From: JAGMXM01 sp964458325
GTDB taxonomy: Bacteria > Verrucomicrobiota > Verrucomicrobiia > Limisphaerales > UBA1319
DNA: 64,000 bases
Direction: 5' to 3'
Assembly (NCBI GenBank): GCA_964458325.1
Contig: CAYWIM010000008.1
Coordinates: 1 to 64,000, forward strand
Positions within the stretch are counted from its first letter, which is position 1. Each line of letters opens with the position of its first letter. Below the pieces are notes generated by a model. It did no database searches, was not told where the DNA came from, and saw only the letters and a list, made by a program, of their open reading frames with translations. Shown here in pieces: positions 34,198 through 44,900 of this stretch. The translations under genes were made by a program, and so were the position numbers.

Positions 34198-36819
34198 ATG
34201 GCTCAAACCAGGATCACATCGAATCGGTGGCGGGGGTGGCCGAGCTCAGCCTCGGGGATCGGCCTTCTGGGGGCATTGCTGTGGCTGGGTTCGAACCTCG
34301 TTTTCGGCGCGGATTTCGAAGCCGCCCATCGCCAATGGCTGCAGGGCGATCACGCCCAGACGATCGCCGCCGCGGAACGGGCCCTTGCCGAAGACCCCGC
34401 CGACCAGGAATGGACCTGCCTGCTCCTCGAGGGATTGCTGACCATCGGGCAATATGAATCGGCCAGCCAGGTCGCATCCAACGCCCTCGCCCGCGAGTCC
34501 ATCGGCCTTCGTCTCCGGTGGTTTGCGCGGGAGTCATTCCTCTACACCGGCCGATCGAACGAGGCCGCCGCGCAGCTCGAAGCCATCACGCAGACGGTCT
34601 CGGCCCGCCCATGGGCTTACCGGGCGCCGGCCGACCTGGTGGCGTTCGGCCGAGTCGCACTCCGCATGGGCGGCGATCCCAAGCTGGTCCGGGACCGGAT
34701 TTTCGAGGCGGCCCGGCAATCCCATCCGGACCTGCGCGAGGCCTGGATCGCCAGCGGCGAGCTCGCTCTTGACAAACACGATTTCGCGCTGGCCGCGCGC
34801 ACCTTCGAGGATGGACTGAAGCGGCTGCCGGAAGATCCGGATCTTTTGGCGGGCCTGGCCAGGGCCTACGCGCCCAGCGATCGGAAGGCCATGCTCGACC
34901 GGATCCAGGCCGCGCTCGCCCACAACCCGCGCCACATCCCCAGCCTGCTGCTCTGGATCGACCATCGGATCGATGCCGAGGAATACGCGGACGCGGACGA
35001 GCTGCTCGATCAGATCTACCAGATCAATCCGAGGCATCCGGAGCTGTGGGCATATCGCGCCGTCCTGGCCCATTTGCGCCACCAGCCCGAGGCGGAGAGA
35101 TCGGCTCGGGAAAGCGCCTTGCGGCCCTGGCCCGGCAATCCCGAGGTGGACCATCTGATCGGGCGGAAGCTTTCCCAGAAATACCGGTTCACCGAAGGGG
35201 CGGCCCACCAGCGGGAGGCGCTGGCGCGCGAGCCGGGCCATCTCCGGGCCAGGATCCAGCTTGCGCAGGACCTGCTGCGCCTGGGGCAGGCGGACGAGGG
35301 ATGGCGTCTGGCCCGCGAGGTGCATCAGGCGGATCCGTATGACGTGACCGCCTACAACCTCGTCACACTCCACGACACGATGGCGGGTTTTGCGTCCCTG
35401 ACCAACGGCCATTTCATCGTTCGGATGAGCCAGGATGAAGCCGCTCTGTATGGCGATCGTGTTTTGGACCTGCTCGATCGAGCTAGGCAGCGGCTCACCG
35501 ACCGGTACGAGCTCGCGCTCGATCATCCGGTGACAGTCGAGATCTTCCCCGAGTCGAAGGATTTTGCGGTGCGCACATTCGGGATGCCGGAGAACCCGGG
35601 GTATCTGGGGGTCTGTTTTGGGCGGGTGATCACGGCCAGCAGCCCCGCCGCGCACGCCGGGCGCCCAGTGAACTGGGAGGCGATGCTGTGGCACGAGTTC
35701 ACCCATGTCATCACCCTGCAGCTCACGAGCCACCGGATGCCCCGCTGGCTGAGCGAAGGCATTTCCGTCTTCGAGGAGGGCCAGGCCAATCCGGCCTGGG
35801 CCCCCGCCCTGAGCCCGCGCGACCGCGAGATGATCCTCGGCGACGATCTCCTGCCCGTGTCCCGCCTGAGCGCAGCGTTCCTCACGCCGCCATCGAGCGA
35901 GCATCTCCAGTTCGCCTATTTCCAGTCCGCGCTGGCGGTGGAATTCATCGTCGAACGATTCGGGCGCGGCTGTCTGCGGGACATTCTGCGCGACCTTGGC
36001 GAAGGGATCGGGCTCGAGCAGGCGATCGAGAAACGCGCGGCGCCCATGGCCCGCATCGACCGCGATTTCATCGCATTCGCGCGCGCGCGCGCCCGAGAGC
36101 TGGCGCCGGGGCTGGACTGGCAGAAACCGGCCTCAGCGGCATCGCCCGGCCGCCCGGCGACCTTGAGCGAAGCTATCCGGTCCCACACGGGGCATCCGGC
36201 CAATTATTGGGAGCTCATGGCGGCCGCCCGGCGTGCGATCGAGGATCGGCAATGGGACGAGGCCCAGGCGGCGCTGCGGGTGCTGATCGATTTGCATCCC
36301 GGCCAGACTGGCCCGGGCAACGCCCACGAGCTGATGGCGGCGGTCCATCGTGCCCGGGGCGACGCGGCGGGCGAACGCCGCGCCCTGGCCCGGCTGGCCG
36401 AGATCGATGGCGAGGCCCCCGAGGCGTATCTGCGCCTGATGGAGCTGGCCGCCGCGGATGGCGATTGGAAAGCGGTGGTTTTGAACGCGCGCCGGTTTCT
36501 GGCGGTGAATCCGTTGGTGGCTGCGCCTTACCGGCGCCTGGCCGAGGCATGCGAAGCCCTCGAGGATTGGCCGGGCGCGGCGGTGGCGTATCGGACCTGG
36601 CTCCGGCTCGATCCTCCCAATCCGGCGGCCGTCCGGATTCCGCTGGCCCGTGCCCTGCATCGCATCGGCGATCCGGAAGCCCGCCGCCAGCTTTTGGCCG
36701 CCCTCGAAGATGCGCCGCGCCACCGCGAAGGATTGCGGCTTCTGCTCGAGATGCACGGTGCGGCGGCTGGCGCATCGAAGCCGCCGGCGCCGGCGCAGCC
36801 GTCGGAGGCGCTGCCGTGA
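34198..36819 (+). CDS. Tetratricopeptide protein with gluzincin (peptidase MA-like) domain
   Basis: An 873-residue protein. A signal-like helix near the N-terminus (GIGLLGALLWLGSNLVFGADF) is followed by about 12 TPR-like repeats (residues 35-420), then a zinc peptidase domain with His499-Glu500-x-x-His503 (WHEFTHVITLQ) and the third ligand Glu520 in WLSEGISVFEEG, and more TPRs to the end. A complete HExxH...E set suggests an active, exported metallopeptidase. The open frame begins at 33913, inside the antisense tRNA, so ATG 34198 before the leader was chosen. It is the first gene of the overlapping operon to 49162; its stop overlaps a GTG of the DUF4159 frame. Confidence 0.85.
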   Translation: MAQTRITSNRWRGWPSSASGIGLLGALLWLGSNLVFGADFEAAHRQWLQGDHAQTIAAAERALAEDPADQEWTCLLLEGLLTIGQYESASQVASNALARESIGLRLRWFARESFLYTGRSNEAAAQLEAITQTVSARPWAYRAPADLVAFGRVALRMGGDPKLVRDRIFEAARQSHPDLREAWIASGELALDKHDFALAARTFEDGLKRLPEDPDLLAGLARAYAPSDRKAMLDRIQAALAHNPRHIPSLLLWIDHRIDAEEYADADELLDQIYQINPRHPELWAYRAVLAHLRHQPEAERSARESALRPWPGNPEVDHLIGRKLSQKYRFTEGAAHQREALAREPGHLRARIQLAQDLLRLGQADEGWRLAREVHQADPYDVTAYNLVTLHDTMAGFASLTNGHFIVRMSQDEAALYGDRVLDLLDRARQRLTDRYELALDHPVTVEIFPESKDFAVRTFGMPENPGYLGVCFGRVITASSPAAHAGRPVNWEAMLWHEFTHVITLQLTSHRMPRWLSEGISVFEEGQANPAWAPALSPRDREMILGDDLLPVSRLSAAFLTPPSSEHLQFAYFQSALAVEFIVERFGRGCLRDILRDLGEGIGLEQAIEKRAAPMARIDRDFIAFARARARELAPGLDWQKPASAASPGRPATLSEAIRSHTGHPANYWELMAAARRAIEDRQWDEAQAALRVLIDLHPGQTGPGNAHELMAAVHRARGDAAGERRALARLAEIDGEAPEAYLRLMELAAADGDWKAVVLNARRFLAVNPLVAAPYRRLAEACEALEDWPGAAVAYRTWLRLDPPNPAAVRIPLARALHRIGDPEARRQLLAALEDAPRHREGLRLLLEMHGAAAGASKPPAPAQPSEALP

Positions 36820-36845
36820 ATGACCCCGCAAAAGGCGATCGAATT

Positions 36846-37754
36846 ATGGGTCATGAACCCAAAGCGATGGACATCGATGTAACGCGCGCTGGATGGGAGA
36901 GGAGACGATGGATCGGGGGGTGGATCCTGGTATTTCTGTTGTTGGCGGCGGGGCTGGCGTGGGGGCAGCGCCGCTGGGGGCGCGGATATTCTTACGAGGG
37001 AGGCGGATTCCGGACGGCGCGCGAGGTCCCTACGCACAGCACGGGGACGCCGGTCTGGACCAACGCGCCCGGGTTCGAGAAGGACGTGTTCACCTTCGTG
37101 CGGATCCGCTACCAGCGGGGGCGGGGCGGGTGGGGTGGCGGCTGGGCCACGGACCTGCCCGACAGCGATCTGAACTTCGCCTATCGCCTGCAGCAGATGA
37201 CCTCGCTCCGGGTCGATCCGGACGGCCGGATCCTGCGGCTGACCGATCCCGAGCTGGCCGATTTCCCGTTCATCTACATCGTCGAGCCGGGCGGGCTTTC
37301 CCTCGACGACGACGAGGCCGCCGCGCTCCGGAAATACCTGTTGAACGGCGGATTCCTGATGCTGGACGACTTCTGGGGCGAGCGGGAATGGGACAACTGC
37401 GAGCGCGAGATGTCGCGGGTGTTCCCGGACCGCCGCTTTGCGGAGCTGCCATTGGATCATCCCATTTACCGGTGCGTCTTTCAGATCGCCGCCAAGGGCC
37501 AGGTGCCCGCCGTCGATCTCGGCATCGAGAGCCAATGGTCCGGCGTCACCTGGGAGCGCGAGGATGCGCGGACCGTCCATCATCGGGCGATCTTCGACGA
37601 CCAGCACCGCATCATGGTCATCGCCACCCACAACACCGACAACGGCGACGGCTGGGAGCGCGAAGGTGAAAATGATTATTATTTCCATCGGTTCTGCGAA
37701 AAGATTGCCTACCCGCTGGGCATCAATATCCTGTTTTACGCGATGACCCATTGA
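36846..37754 (+). CDS. Membrane-anchored DUF4159 protein
   Basis: A 302-residue protein with an N-terminal helix (WILVFLLLAAGLAWGQ), a short Arg/Gly stretch, then DUF4159: FTFVRIRYQRG, DLNFAYRLQQMTSL, FPFIYIVEPGG, LRKYLLNGGFLMLDDFWG, DHPIYRCVF and a C-terminal YPLGINILFYAMTH. DUF4159 resembles a glutamine-amidotransferase-like fold and is regularly found beside MoxR/VWA genes. Alternative starts: GTG 36816 (overlaps the upstream stop) or ATG 36867. Confidence 0.85.
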   Translation: MGHEPKAMDIDVTRAGWERRRWIGGWILVFLLLAAGLAWGQRRWGRGYSYEGGGFRTAREVPTHSTGTPVWTNAPGFEKDVFTFVRIRYQRGRGGWGGGWATDLPDSDLNFAYRLQQMTSLRVDPDGRILRLTDPELADFPFIYIVEPGGLSLDDDEAAALRKYLLNGGFLMLDDFWGEREWDNCEREMSRVFPDRRFAELPLDHPIYRCVFQIAAKGQVPAVDLGIESQWSGVTWEREDARTVHHRAIFDDQHRIMVIATHNTDNGDGWEREGENDYYFHRFCEKIAYPLGINILFYAMTH

Positions 37755-37812
37755 GCCCCGCGCGGTCGCGCGGGATCCGAACATTCATCCCAACACGATC
37801 CTCCGAACGATT

Positions 37813-38859
37813 ATGACTGCCATCCAACCGCCGCCGGATCCAACCGCCGCCGATGCCGGGACGTCGCCCTATCGCCTGGAGCGGGAGGGGGTCGAGCGGC
37901 TGGTCGAAGGCCGAGCCCGGCTCGAGCGCGAGCTCGGCAAGGTGATCGTGGGACAGCAGGCCGTGATCGAGCAGCTTCTCATCGCGCTGCTGGCCGGCGG
38001 GCACTGCCTGATCACGGGCGCCCCCGGCCTGGCCAAAACGCTCCTGGTCAAATCCCTGGCCCGGATCCTCGAGCTCAAGTTCCAGCGGATCCAGTTCACG
38101 CCGGATCTCATGCCGGCCGACATCACCGGCACCGAAATCCTCCAGGACTCGCCCGAGGGGCGGAAGCTGGTGTTCGTGCGCGGCCCGCTCTTTGCGAACA
38201 TGATCCTGGCCGACGAGATCAACCGGACACCGCCGAAGACGCAGGCGGCGCTGCTCGAGGCGATGCAGGAGCTCCAGGTGACGGCGGCGGGTGTCCGATA
38301 CCCGCTGGATCCGCCCTTCTTTGTCCTGGCCACGCAGAACCCGATCGAGATGGAAGGGACCTACCCGCTCCCCGAGGCCCAGCTCGACCGGTTCATGTTC
38401 AACGTGGTGATCGACTACCTGCCGCTCGAGGACGAGGTGGCGGTGGTGACGCGCACCACGGCCGAGCCGCCGGCCGAGCTCGAGCCGGTGTTCACCGGCC
38501 TGGACGTCCTGTTCTTCCATCGACTGATCCGGCAGGTGCCGATTGCAACGGAGATCGTCCGCTACGCGGTCGCGATCGCCGCAGCGTCCAGGCCGCGGCA
38601 GCCGGGCGCGCCGGAGTTCGTCGACCAATGGGTCAGCTGGGGCGCGGGGACTCGAGCCGCGCAGTACCTGGTGCTGGGCGCCAAGGTCCGCGCCCTCCTT
38701 CAAGGACGCGCCCACGTGGCCGCCGATGACATCCGCGCCCTGGCGCCGCCGACGCTGAGGCATCGGATCCTGCTCAATTACCGGGCCGAGGCCGAGGGGA
38801 TCCGGCCTGAAACCATGATCCAGCGCCTGCTCGATCATGTTGCGCCGCCATTGAAATGA
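37813..38859 (+). CDS. MoxR-family AAA+ ATPase (cluster 1)
   Basis: A 348-residue AAA+ ATPase. Walker A GAPGLAKT (residues 69-76), Walker B MILADEINR, sensor 1 LATQNPIE, followed by MEGTYPLPEAQLDRFM and the C-terminal lid. MoxR ATPases act with VWA proteins to mature or insert metals/cofactors into partner enzymes. It carries an N-terminal extension of about 30 residues relative to the second MoxR at 61811. Its stop overlaps the DUF58 start (ATGA). Confidence 0.95.
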   Translation: MTAIQPPPDPTAADAGTSPYRLEREGVERLVEGRARLERELGKVIVGQQAVIEQLLIALLAGGHCLITGAPGLAKTLLVKSLARILELKFQRIQFTPDLMPADITGTEILQDSPEGRKLVFVRGPLFANMILADEINRTPPKTQAALLEAMQELQVTAAGVRYPLDPPFFVLATQNPIEMEGTYPLPEAQLDRFMFNVVIDYLPLEDEVAVVTRTTAEPPAELEPVFTGLDVLFFHRLIRQVPIATEIVRYAVAIAAASRPRQPGAPEFVDQWVSWGAGTRAAQYLVLGAKVRALLQGRAHVAADDIRALAPPTLRHRILLNYRAEAEGIRPETMIQRLLDHVAPPLK

Positions 38860-39839
38860 CGAATCCGGGATCCACCCAGACGCGCGATGCGGGCGCGGGG
38901 TTCATCGAGCCCCGGGTGCTGATGCGGATCCGCAACCTGGAGCTGCGCGCCCGGGTGGCGGTCGAGGGATTCTGGAGCGGGCTCCACCGCAGCCCGTATC
39001 ACGGGTTTTCGGTCGAGTTCACCGAATACCGGCCCTATGCGGCGGGGGACGATCCCCGCTACCTCGACTGGCGCGTTCTGGGCCGGAGCGACCGCTATTT
39101 CATCAAGAAATTCGAGGATGAGACCAATCTGCGCTGTCATCTGCTGGTCGACTTGAGCCGCTCGATGAGTTTTGGGACCACCGGCTACACGAAGCTGCAA
39201 TATGCGGCGACCCTGGCGGCGACGCTGGCGTTTCTGCTGCAGCAGCAGGGCGACGCGGTGGGGCTGCTGACGTTCGACGAGCGGGTGCGGGACGTCCTGC
39301 CGGCGCGTCATCGGCCGGGCCACCTGCGGCGATTGCTGGTCGCCCTCGAGCAGGCGGCGGGCGGGCGGGCGACCAACCTGGCCGCTCCGCTGCGCCGCAT
39401 CGTCGAGCTGGTGCGCAAACGGGGATTGATCGTTCTGATCTCCGATCTCCTGGCGCCGCGGGAGCCGCTCGAGCAGTCCCTGACGCCCCTGGCGGCATCC
39501 GGGCACGAGGTCATTGTGTTTCAGGTGCTCGATCCGGCCGAGCAAACCCTCGGTCTGGCCCAGCCCGCCATGTTCCGCGACCTCGAGTCCGGCCAGGTCC
39601 AGTTCATCGATCCCGCCGCCGCCCGGGCCGAATACCAGCGGCGGCTCGAGGCCCATGGCGGCGCCATTCGGGCGCTCTGCCAGCGGCTGGGGATCGGCCT
39701 TCACCTGTTGGACACCGAGCGCCCGCTCGAGGCGGCGCTGTTCGATTTCCTGCGCGAGCGTCAGCAGCGCGGCAAGCTGCCGCGGCACGCCGCCGGGCGC
39801 GCGCGGCATCCGGACCCGGCGATCGCATCGACCGTATGA
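38856..39839 (+). CDS. DUF58 protein (VWA-like), cluster 1
   Basis: A 327-residue MoxR partner. DUF58 signature YAAGDDPRYLDWRV, followed by HLLVDLSRSMSFG, where Asp99 starts an intact MIDAS DxSxS motif. Contrasts with the DUF58 at 62785, whose motif is degenerate. Overlaps both neighbours by four bases. Confidence 0.93.
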   Translation: MTNPGSTQTRDAGAGFIEPRVLMRIRNLELRARVAVEGFWSGLHRSPYHGFSVEFTEYRPYAAGDDPRYLDWRVLGRSDRYFIKKFEDETNLRCHLLVDLSRSMSFGTTGYTKLQYAATLAATLAFLLQQQGDAVGLLTFDERVRDVLPARHRPGHLRRLLVALEQAAGGRATNLAAPLRRIVELVRKRGLIVLISDLLAPREPLEQSLTPLAASGHEVIVFQVLDPAEQTLGLAQPAMFRDLESGQVQFIDPAAARAEYQRRLEAHGGAIRALCQRLGIGLHLLDTERPLEAALFDFLRERQQRGKLPRHAAGRARHPDPAIASTV

Positions 39840-41944
39840 GCTTTCTGGCGCCGCTCTTTCTTCTCGGAACGCTGGCCATCGCGGCGCCGGTGATCTTCCA
39901 TCTGCTCCGGCGCTCGACGCGGGAGCAGACTGTGTTCAGCTCGCTGATGTTCCTGCGGCCGACCCCGCCCCGATTCACCCGGCGGCGGCGATTCGAGCAC
40001 GTGGCGCTGATGATCCTGCGCTGCCTGGTGTTGATCTTGCTGGCTGCGGGTTTTGCGCGCCCCTTTTTCCCCCAGGCGCTGCCCTCGGCGCCGGCGGCCG
40101 CATCCGCGAGCCGCCTGGCGGTGCTGCTGGACACCAGCGCCAGCATGCGGCGCGGATCGCTCTGGACAAGCGCGTGCGCCCAGGCCATCGAGACGCTCCG
40201 CGGAGCGTCGCCTGCGGACCAGGCGGCGGTCTTTGTGTTCGATCGCCAGGTGCGCCCGCTGCTTTCGTTCGCGGAATGGGACAGCCTGCCGGCCGGCGAC
40301 CGGCTCGGGGCGGTCCGCGCGCGGCTGGGGGCCACGTCGCCGGGCTGGTCGGAAACGCGGTTGGGCGATGCCCTGGCCGCGGTGGCTGAGGCCGTGGCGG
40401 ACTCGCCCGACACCAACGCGTTCCAGCAGCGCCGGATCATCCTGCTGACCGATCGCCAGCAGGGGAGCCGGCTCGAGGCGCTGGCCGCCTTCGACTGGCC
40501 TTCCGGCATCGAGCTCGCGCTGCCCTCCCTCCCGATCCCGCCCACCGCCAACGCCAGCCTCGAATGGGTCGCCGATGCCCGGGCAGACGCATCCGATCCC
40601 GCCGCTCCATCCCCGGTGCGGCTCCGGATCCGGAACGAGCCCGGCTCCGGTCGCGATGAGTTTCAGGTGGGATGGCAGGGGGACGATCCGGGAGCATGGC
40701 TGGCCGAGCCCGTCGAGGTTCGAGTCCCTGCCGGCCAGAGCCGGACTTTGTTTCTCGGGCCGCCGCCGCTCCCGGGCGCCCGCCGCGTCGTGCTGCGCGG
40801 CGATGAAGAGGAGTTCGATAACACCCTGTTCGTCCTCAGCCCCGAGCCCGCCGAGCGACGGGTTCTCTACCTGGGACGCGATGCCGCGTCGGATCCCCGG
40901 CGGCCCCGCTATTTCCTCGAACGCGCCCTGCGGGAGACGGCGCGTCACAAGGCGATCCTGCGGGTGCTCGGGCCGGATGCGGATGCGGCAGCGGCGTCCA
41001 GCGAGGCGGATGCGGCGGCGGTGATTGTGGTGGCGGATCCCCTGCCGCCGGAGTGGGCGCGGGCGTTGCGCCAGCGGATCTCCGGGGGCCAGACCGTGGT
41101 GGTGTTGCTGCAGGACATCTCCGCCGCCGCGACGCTGGCGGTGTTGCTGGACCGCGACCGGATCGATCTCGAGGAGGTTCCGTGCGTCCCGTTCGTCTTA
41201 TGGAGCGAGATCGATTTCGAGCATCCGCTATTCGCGCCGTTCGTCGATCCCCGGTTCAGCGATTTCACCCGGATCCACTTCTGGAAATACCGGCGGCTGG
41301 ATGAGAGGGCCATGCCGGGCGGGCGGGTGATCGCCCGGTACGACGGCGGGGATCCCGCATGGATCGACGCGGCGGTTGGCCAGGGACGCCTGCTCGTTCT
41401 GACATCGGGCTGGCATCCGTCCGACAGCCAGCTTGCATTGTCGTCGAAGTTCGTTCCGATGCTCTATTCGCTGCTGGACCTGGCCGCCGGGGGCGGCGAT
41501 GAATCCGCGCAACTCCAGATTGGCGACGCGCTGCCGCTGCCGCGATCGGCTCGGCTGGGCAAGGAGACATGGGCCATTCGCACGCCGAGCGGCCGTGTTC
41601 AGCCATGGCCGGCGGGGGCTGCGCAGTGGGCGGAGACGGAGGAGCCGGGGATATACGAGATGGCCTCGGGATCGATCCGCCGGCGGTTGGCGGTGAACCT
41701 GGCGCCGGCGGAGAGCCGGACCACGGCGATTCCGGCCGAGGAGATCGAGCGTCTGGGTCCGCCCGCGCCGGCCGCAACGAAGGCCGGCCGATCGGTGGTG
41801 CGCCAGGTCGCGGCCGAGGCTGCCGAGGTGGAAGGCCGCCAGAAGCTGTGGCGCTGGCTGCTGGCAGCAACGCTGGCGCTGGTGGTTTTCGAATCCTGGT
41901 GGGCCGGGCGCGCCGCGCGCCATTCGCTTGTGGAGGCCTCATGA
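39836..41944 (+). CDS. BatA-like membrane VWA protein
   Basis: A 702-residue protein. It begins with the BatA N-terminal segment (MSFLAPLFLLGTLAIAAPVIFHLL) and a second helix (ALMILRCLVLILLAAG), then a VWA domain with a full MIDAS (Asp99 in LLDTSASM). The following about 350 residues have no clear name and contain a Rossmann-like stretch (RVLYLGRDA, AAVIVVADPLP). A C-terminal helix (WLLAATLALVVFESWWAG) anchors it again, placing most of the chain on one side of the membrane. Confidence 0.88.
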   Translation: MSFLAPLFLLGTLAIAAPVIFHLLRRSTREQTVFSSLMFLRPTPPRFTRRRRFEHVALMILRCLVLILLAAGFARPFFPQALPSAPAAASASRLAVLLDTSASMRRGSLWTSACAQAIETLRGASPADQAAVFVFDRQVRPLLSFAEWDSLPAGDRLGAVRARLGATSPGWSETRLGDALAAVAEAVADSPDTNAFQQRRIILLTDRQQGSRLEALAAFDWPSGIELALPSLPIPPTANASLEWVADARADASDPAAPSPVRLRIRNEPGSGRDEFQVGWQGDDPGAWLAEPVEVRVPAGQSRTLFLGPPPLPGARRVVLRGDEEEFDNTLFVLSPEPAERRVLYLGRDAASDPRRPRYFLERALRETARHKAILRVLGPDADAAAASSEADAAAVIVVADPLPPEWARALRQRISGGQTVVVLLQDISAAATLAVLLDRDRIDLEEVPCVPFVLWSEIDFEHPLFAPFVDPRFSDFTRIHFWKYRRLDERAMPGGRVIARYDGGDPAWIDAAVGQGRLLVLTSGWHPSDSQLALSSKFVPMLYSLLDLAAGGGDESAQLQIGDALPLPRSARLGKETWAIRTPSGRVQPWPAGAAQWAETEEPGIYEMASGSIRRRLAVNLAPAESRTTAIPAEEIERLGPPAPAATKAGRSVVRQVAAEAAEVEGRQKLWRWLLAATLALVVFESWWAGRAARHSLVEAS

Positions 41945-44900
41945 ACCGATTGCTGCGCATCCATCTCGGGCCGGTCGCCCGGCGCGACCGCCGGTGGCGA
42001 TTGCATCGGGGGCTGGCGATCGCGTGGGCGGCCGCCGCGCTGTTCGGCCTGGCCCTTCTGGGCATGCAATCCACCGGGGGAATTCCGCCCGGTGGCGCCC
42101 GGGCGGCCGTGACGGTGCTGGGTGTTGCGGCGGCGGCGGCTGTCTGGGTCCGATGGTGGCGGCGGCGGACTGACCTCCGCCGGCTGGCGATCGAGATCGA
42201 AACGCATTTCCCTCCGCTCAACGGGCTCCTGCTCACCGCGGTCCAGCAGCCCGACACCCCGGCTCGCCAGACCGGCTACCTCCAGCACCGCGTGGTCCAG
42301 GAAGCCATCGAGCACGGCCGCATGCATGACTGGCGCGACGCAGTCCCCCGCGCGCGATGCCGTTGGGCGGTGGCCGCTCACGGGATCGCCCTGGCAAGCT
42401 GGATCGCGGTTCTCATGATTGCCCCTGGAATCCAGGGGCCGGCCCAGGAACGATCGGCCGCGCGAGCGGGGCGCTTCGAGATCGTCCCCGGCGATACCGA
42501 GCTCGAGCGAGGCGAGAGCCTGGTGGTTCTGGCGCGGTTTCCCGCGCCGCCGGCCGGCCCGGTCGAGCTGGCGATCGATCCGGGCCGGGCCGGAGCGCGC
42601 CGAATCCCCCTGGTCAAGAATCTGTCGGATCCCGAGTTCGGCGGCACCGTCCCCGAGGTCACCGCGGATCTCATCTATCGGGTTGAATACGCCGGGCAGC
42701 GGACTCGCGATTACCGGGTGACGGTGTATGAACATCCGCGGCTGGAACGCGCCGACGCTGAGCTGACCTATCCGGCATACACGGGCCGGCCTGCGGAACG
42801 GATCCCCGATACCCGCCGGCTGACCGCAATCGAGGGGACGCGCCTGGATCTGACGCTTCAGCTGAACCATCCGGTCGCCACCGCCCGGCTGGTTGCCCAG
42901 GGAACACCCGCGCTGGCCATCGATCTGGAGACCGATCCCCAGCGAGCCGTCGCCATCCTCCGACAATGGCCGCTGACCAACAGCCGCGTATTCCACGTCC
43001 AGCTGGTCGATCGGGCGGGACGCACCAACAAGGCGCCCGCCGAGCTGGCAATCGAGGCCCTTAGGAACCGCGCCCCGGAGATCCGCCTGGCCACGCCACG
43101 GGGAGACATCCGGCCTTCCGCGCTCGAGGAAGTGGCCTTCAGCGGCACGGTATGGGATGATTTTGGCGTTCCCGCCTTCGGATTGGCTTACAGCGTAGCC
43201 GGGCAGGAGACGAGGTCCATCGAGCTCGGCCGGGACCTTTCGGGGCGGGCTCAGCATCCGTTCCAGCATCTGCTTCGCCTGGAAGACCTCGGCGCCGAGC
43301 CCGCCCAGCTGATCTCCTGGCATGTCTGGGCCGAGGATCTGGGCCCCGATGGACAGACGCGCCGGACAACCGGCGACCTGTTCTTCGCCGAGGTGCGCCC
43401 CTTTGACGAGGTGTTCCGCCAGGCGGCCAACCCCGGCAGCGGCTCATCCGAAGACCCCTCCGATCCATCGTCGGATCCCGGCGAGTCCGGCGGCGGCGGG
43501 GCGCCTCGGCTCATCGAGCTCCAGAAGCAGATCATCAGCGCCACCTGGAAGCTCCAGCGCGATCACGGCGCCAATGCCACCGAGCAATATCGCAAGGACA
43601 TCCCCGTGGTTCGCGACTCGCAGGCGCAGGCTTTGGCTCAAGCCGAGCAGCAGCGCGAGCGCGCCGAGGACCCCGCCGCACAGTCGCAATGGGATGCGGT
43701 GACGGCGGCGATGCGGGATGCCCGGACGCATCTGGACCAGGCGGCCGGCTCGGCTGCCGCGCTCGCGCCGGCGCTGGCCGCCGAGCAATCCGCCTACCAG
43801 GCGCTGCTGCGGCTCCCCGAGCGCGATCGCGAGGTCGCCCGGTCCCGATCGAGGTCGCGGTCGGCCAGTCCATCGGCCGGGCAGGACCGGCAGCAGCAAC
43901 AGCTCGATCAGCTCGAACTGACGCAGTCGGAGAACCGATACGAGACCGAGCGCCAGGCGGCGAGCCCGCCGACCGCCGAGCGCCGCGAGCAGCTCCAGGC
44001 GCTCCAGCGCCTCCAGGAGCTGGCCCGGCGCCAGCAGGACCTCAACGAGCGGCTTCGAGAGCTCCAGGCCAGCCTCAACGAGGCCCGGACCGAAGCCGAA
44101 CGCGAGGCCATCCGCCGCCAGCTCAAGCGGCTCGAGGAGGAAGAACAGCAGATGCTCGCCGACGTCGATACGCTTCGCCAGCGGCTCGACCGCCCTGAAA
44201 ACCAATCGCGGATGTCGGAGGAACGGCGCCAGCTCGACCAGGCCCGGCGCGACGTCCAGCGCGCCGCCGAGGCGGCGGCCGATGGGTCGGCCTCCCGCGC
44301 CCTGGCCGCAGGCGCCCGGGCCCAGCAGCAGCTCCAGGAGATCCGGGACAGCCTCCGGCGCCAGAGCGCCAGCCAGTTCGCCGACGAGCTTCGGCAGATG
44401 CGCTCGGCGGCTCGGGATCTGGCGCGCCAGCAGACGAACATCGCCGGGCGTCTGCGGGAGATTTCCGATCCTCGGCAACGGACCCTTTCGGACGCGCCTC
44501 AGCGCGAGGGTTTGATCGAGCGTCTGGCGCGCCAGCAGGAGGACCTGGAAGGTCTGGTGGACCAGGCGACGGACATCGCGCGCCAGGCGGTGGACTCGGA
44601 GGCCTTGCTGTCGCGCCAGCTCGAGGACGCGCTCCGACAGTTCGACCAGAGCGATGCGGCCCCGCTCCCGGCCATTCAGGAGGAGCTGCTCGAGCGCGGG
44701 CTCATGACCCGGCGGCTCTACGAGCGCCTCCAGGAATCCCGGAACCAGGGCCGAGCTCGAACCCTTTCGGCCGCCACCGAGCTTCTCCGCCAGGGGCTCG
44801 TTCCCCAGGCGACGCGCGCCGAACAGCTCGCCCGCGCCTCTCTCGATGATCTCACCCGCGGCCTCGAGCGGGCGGCGGAAAGCGTGCTGGGAGACGAGAC

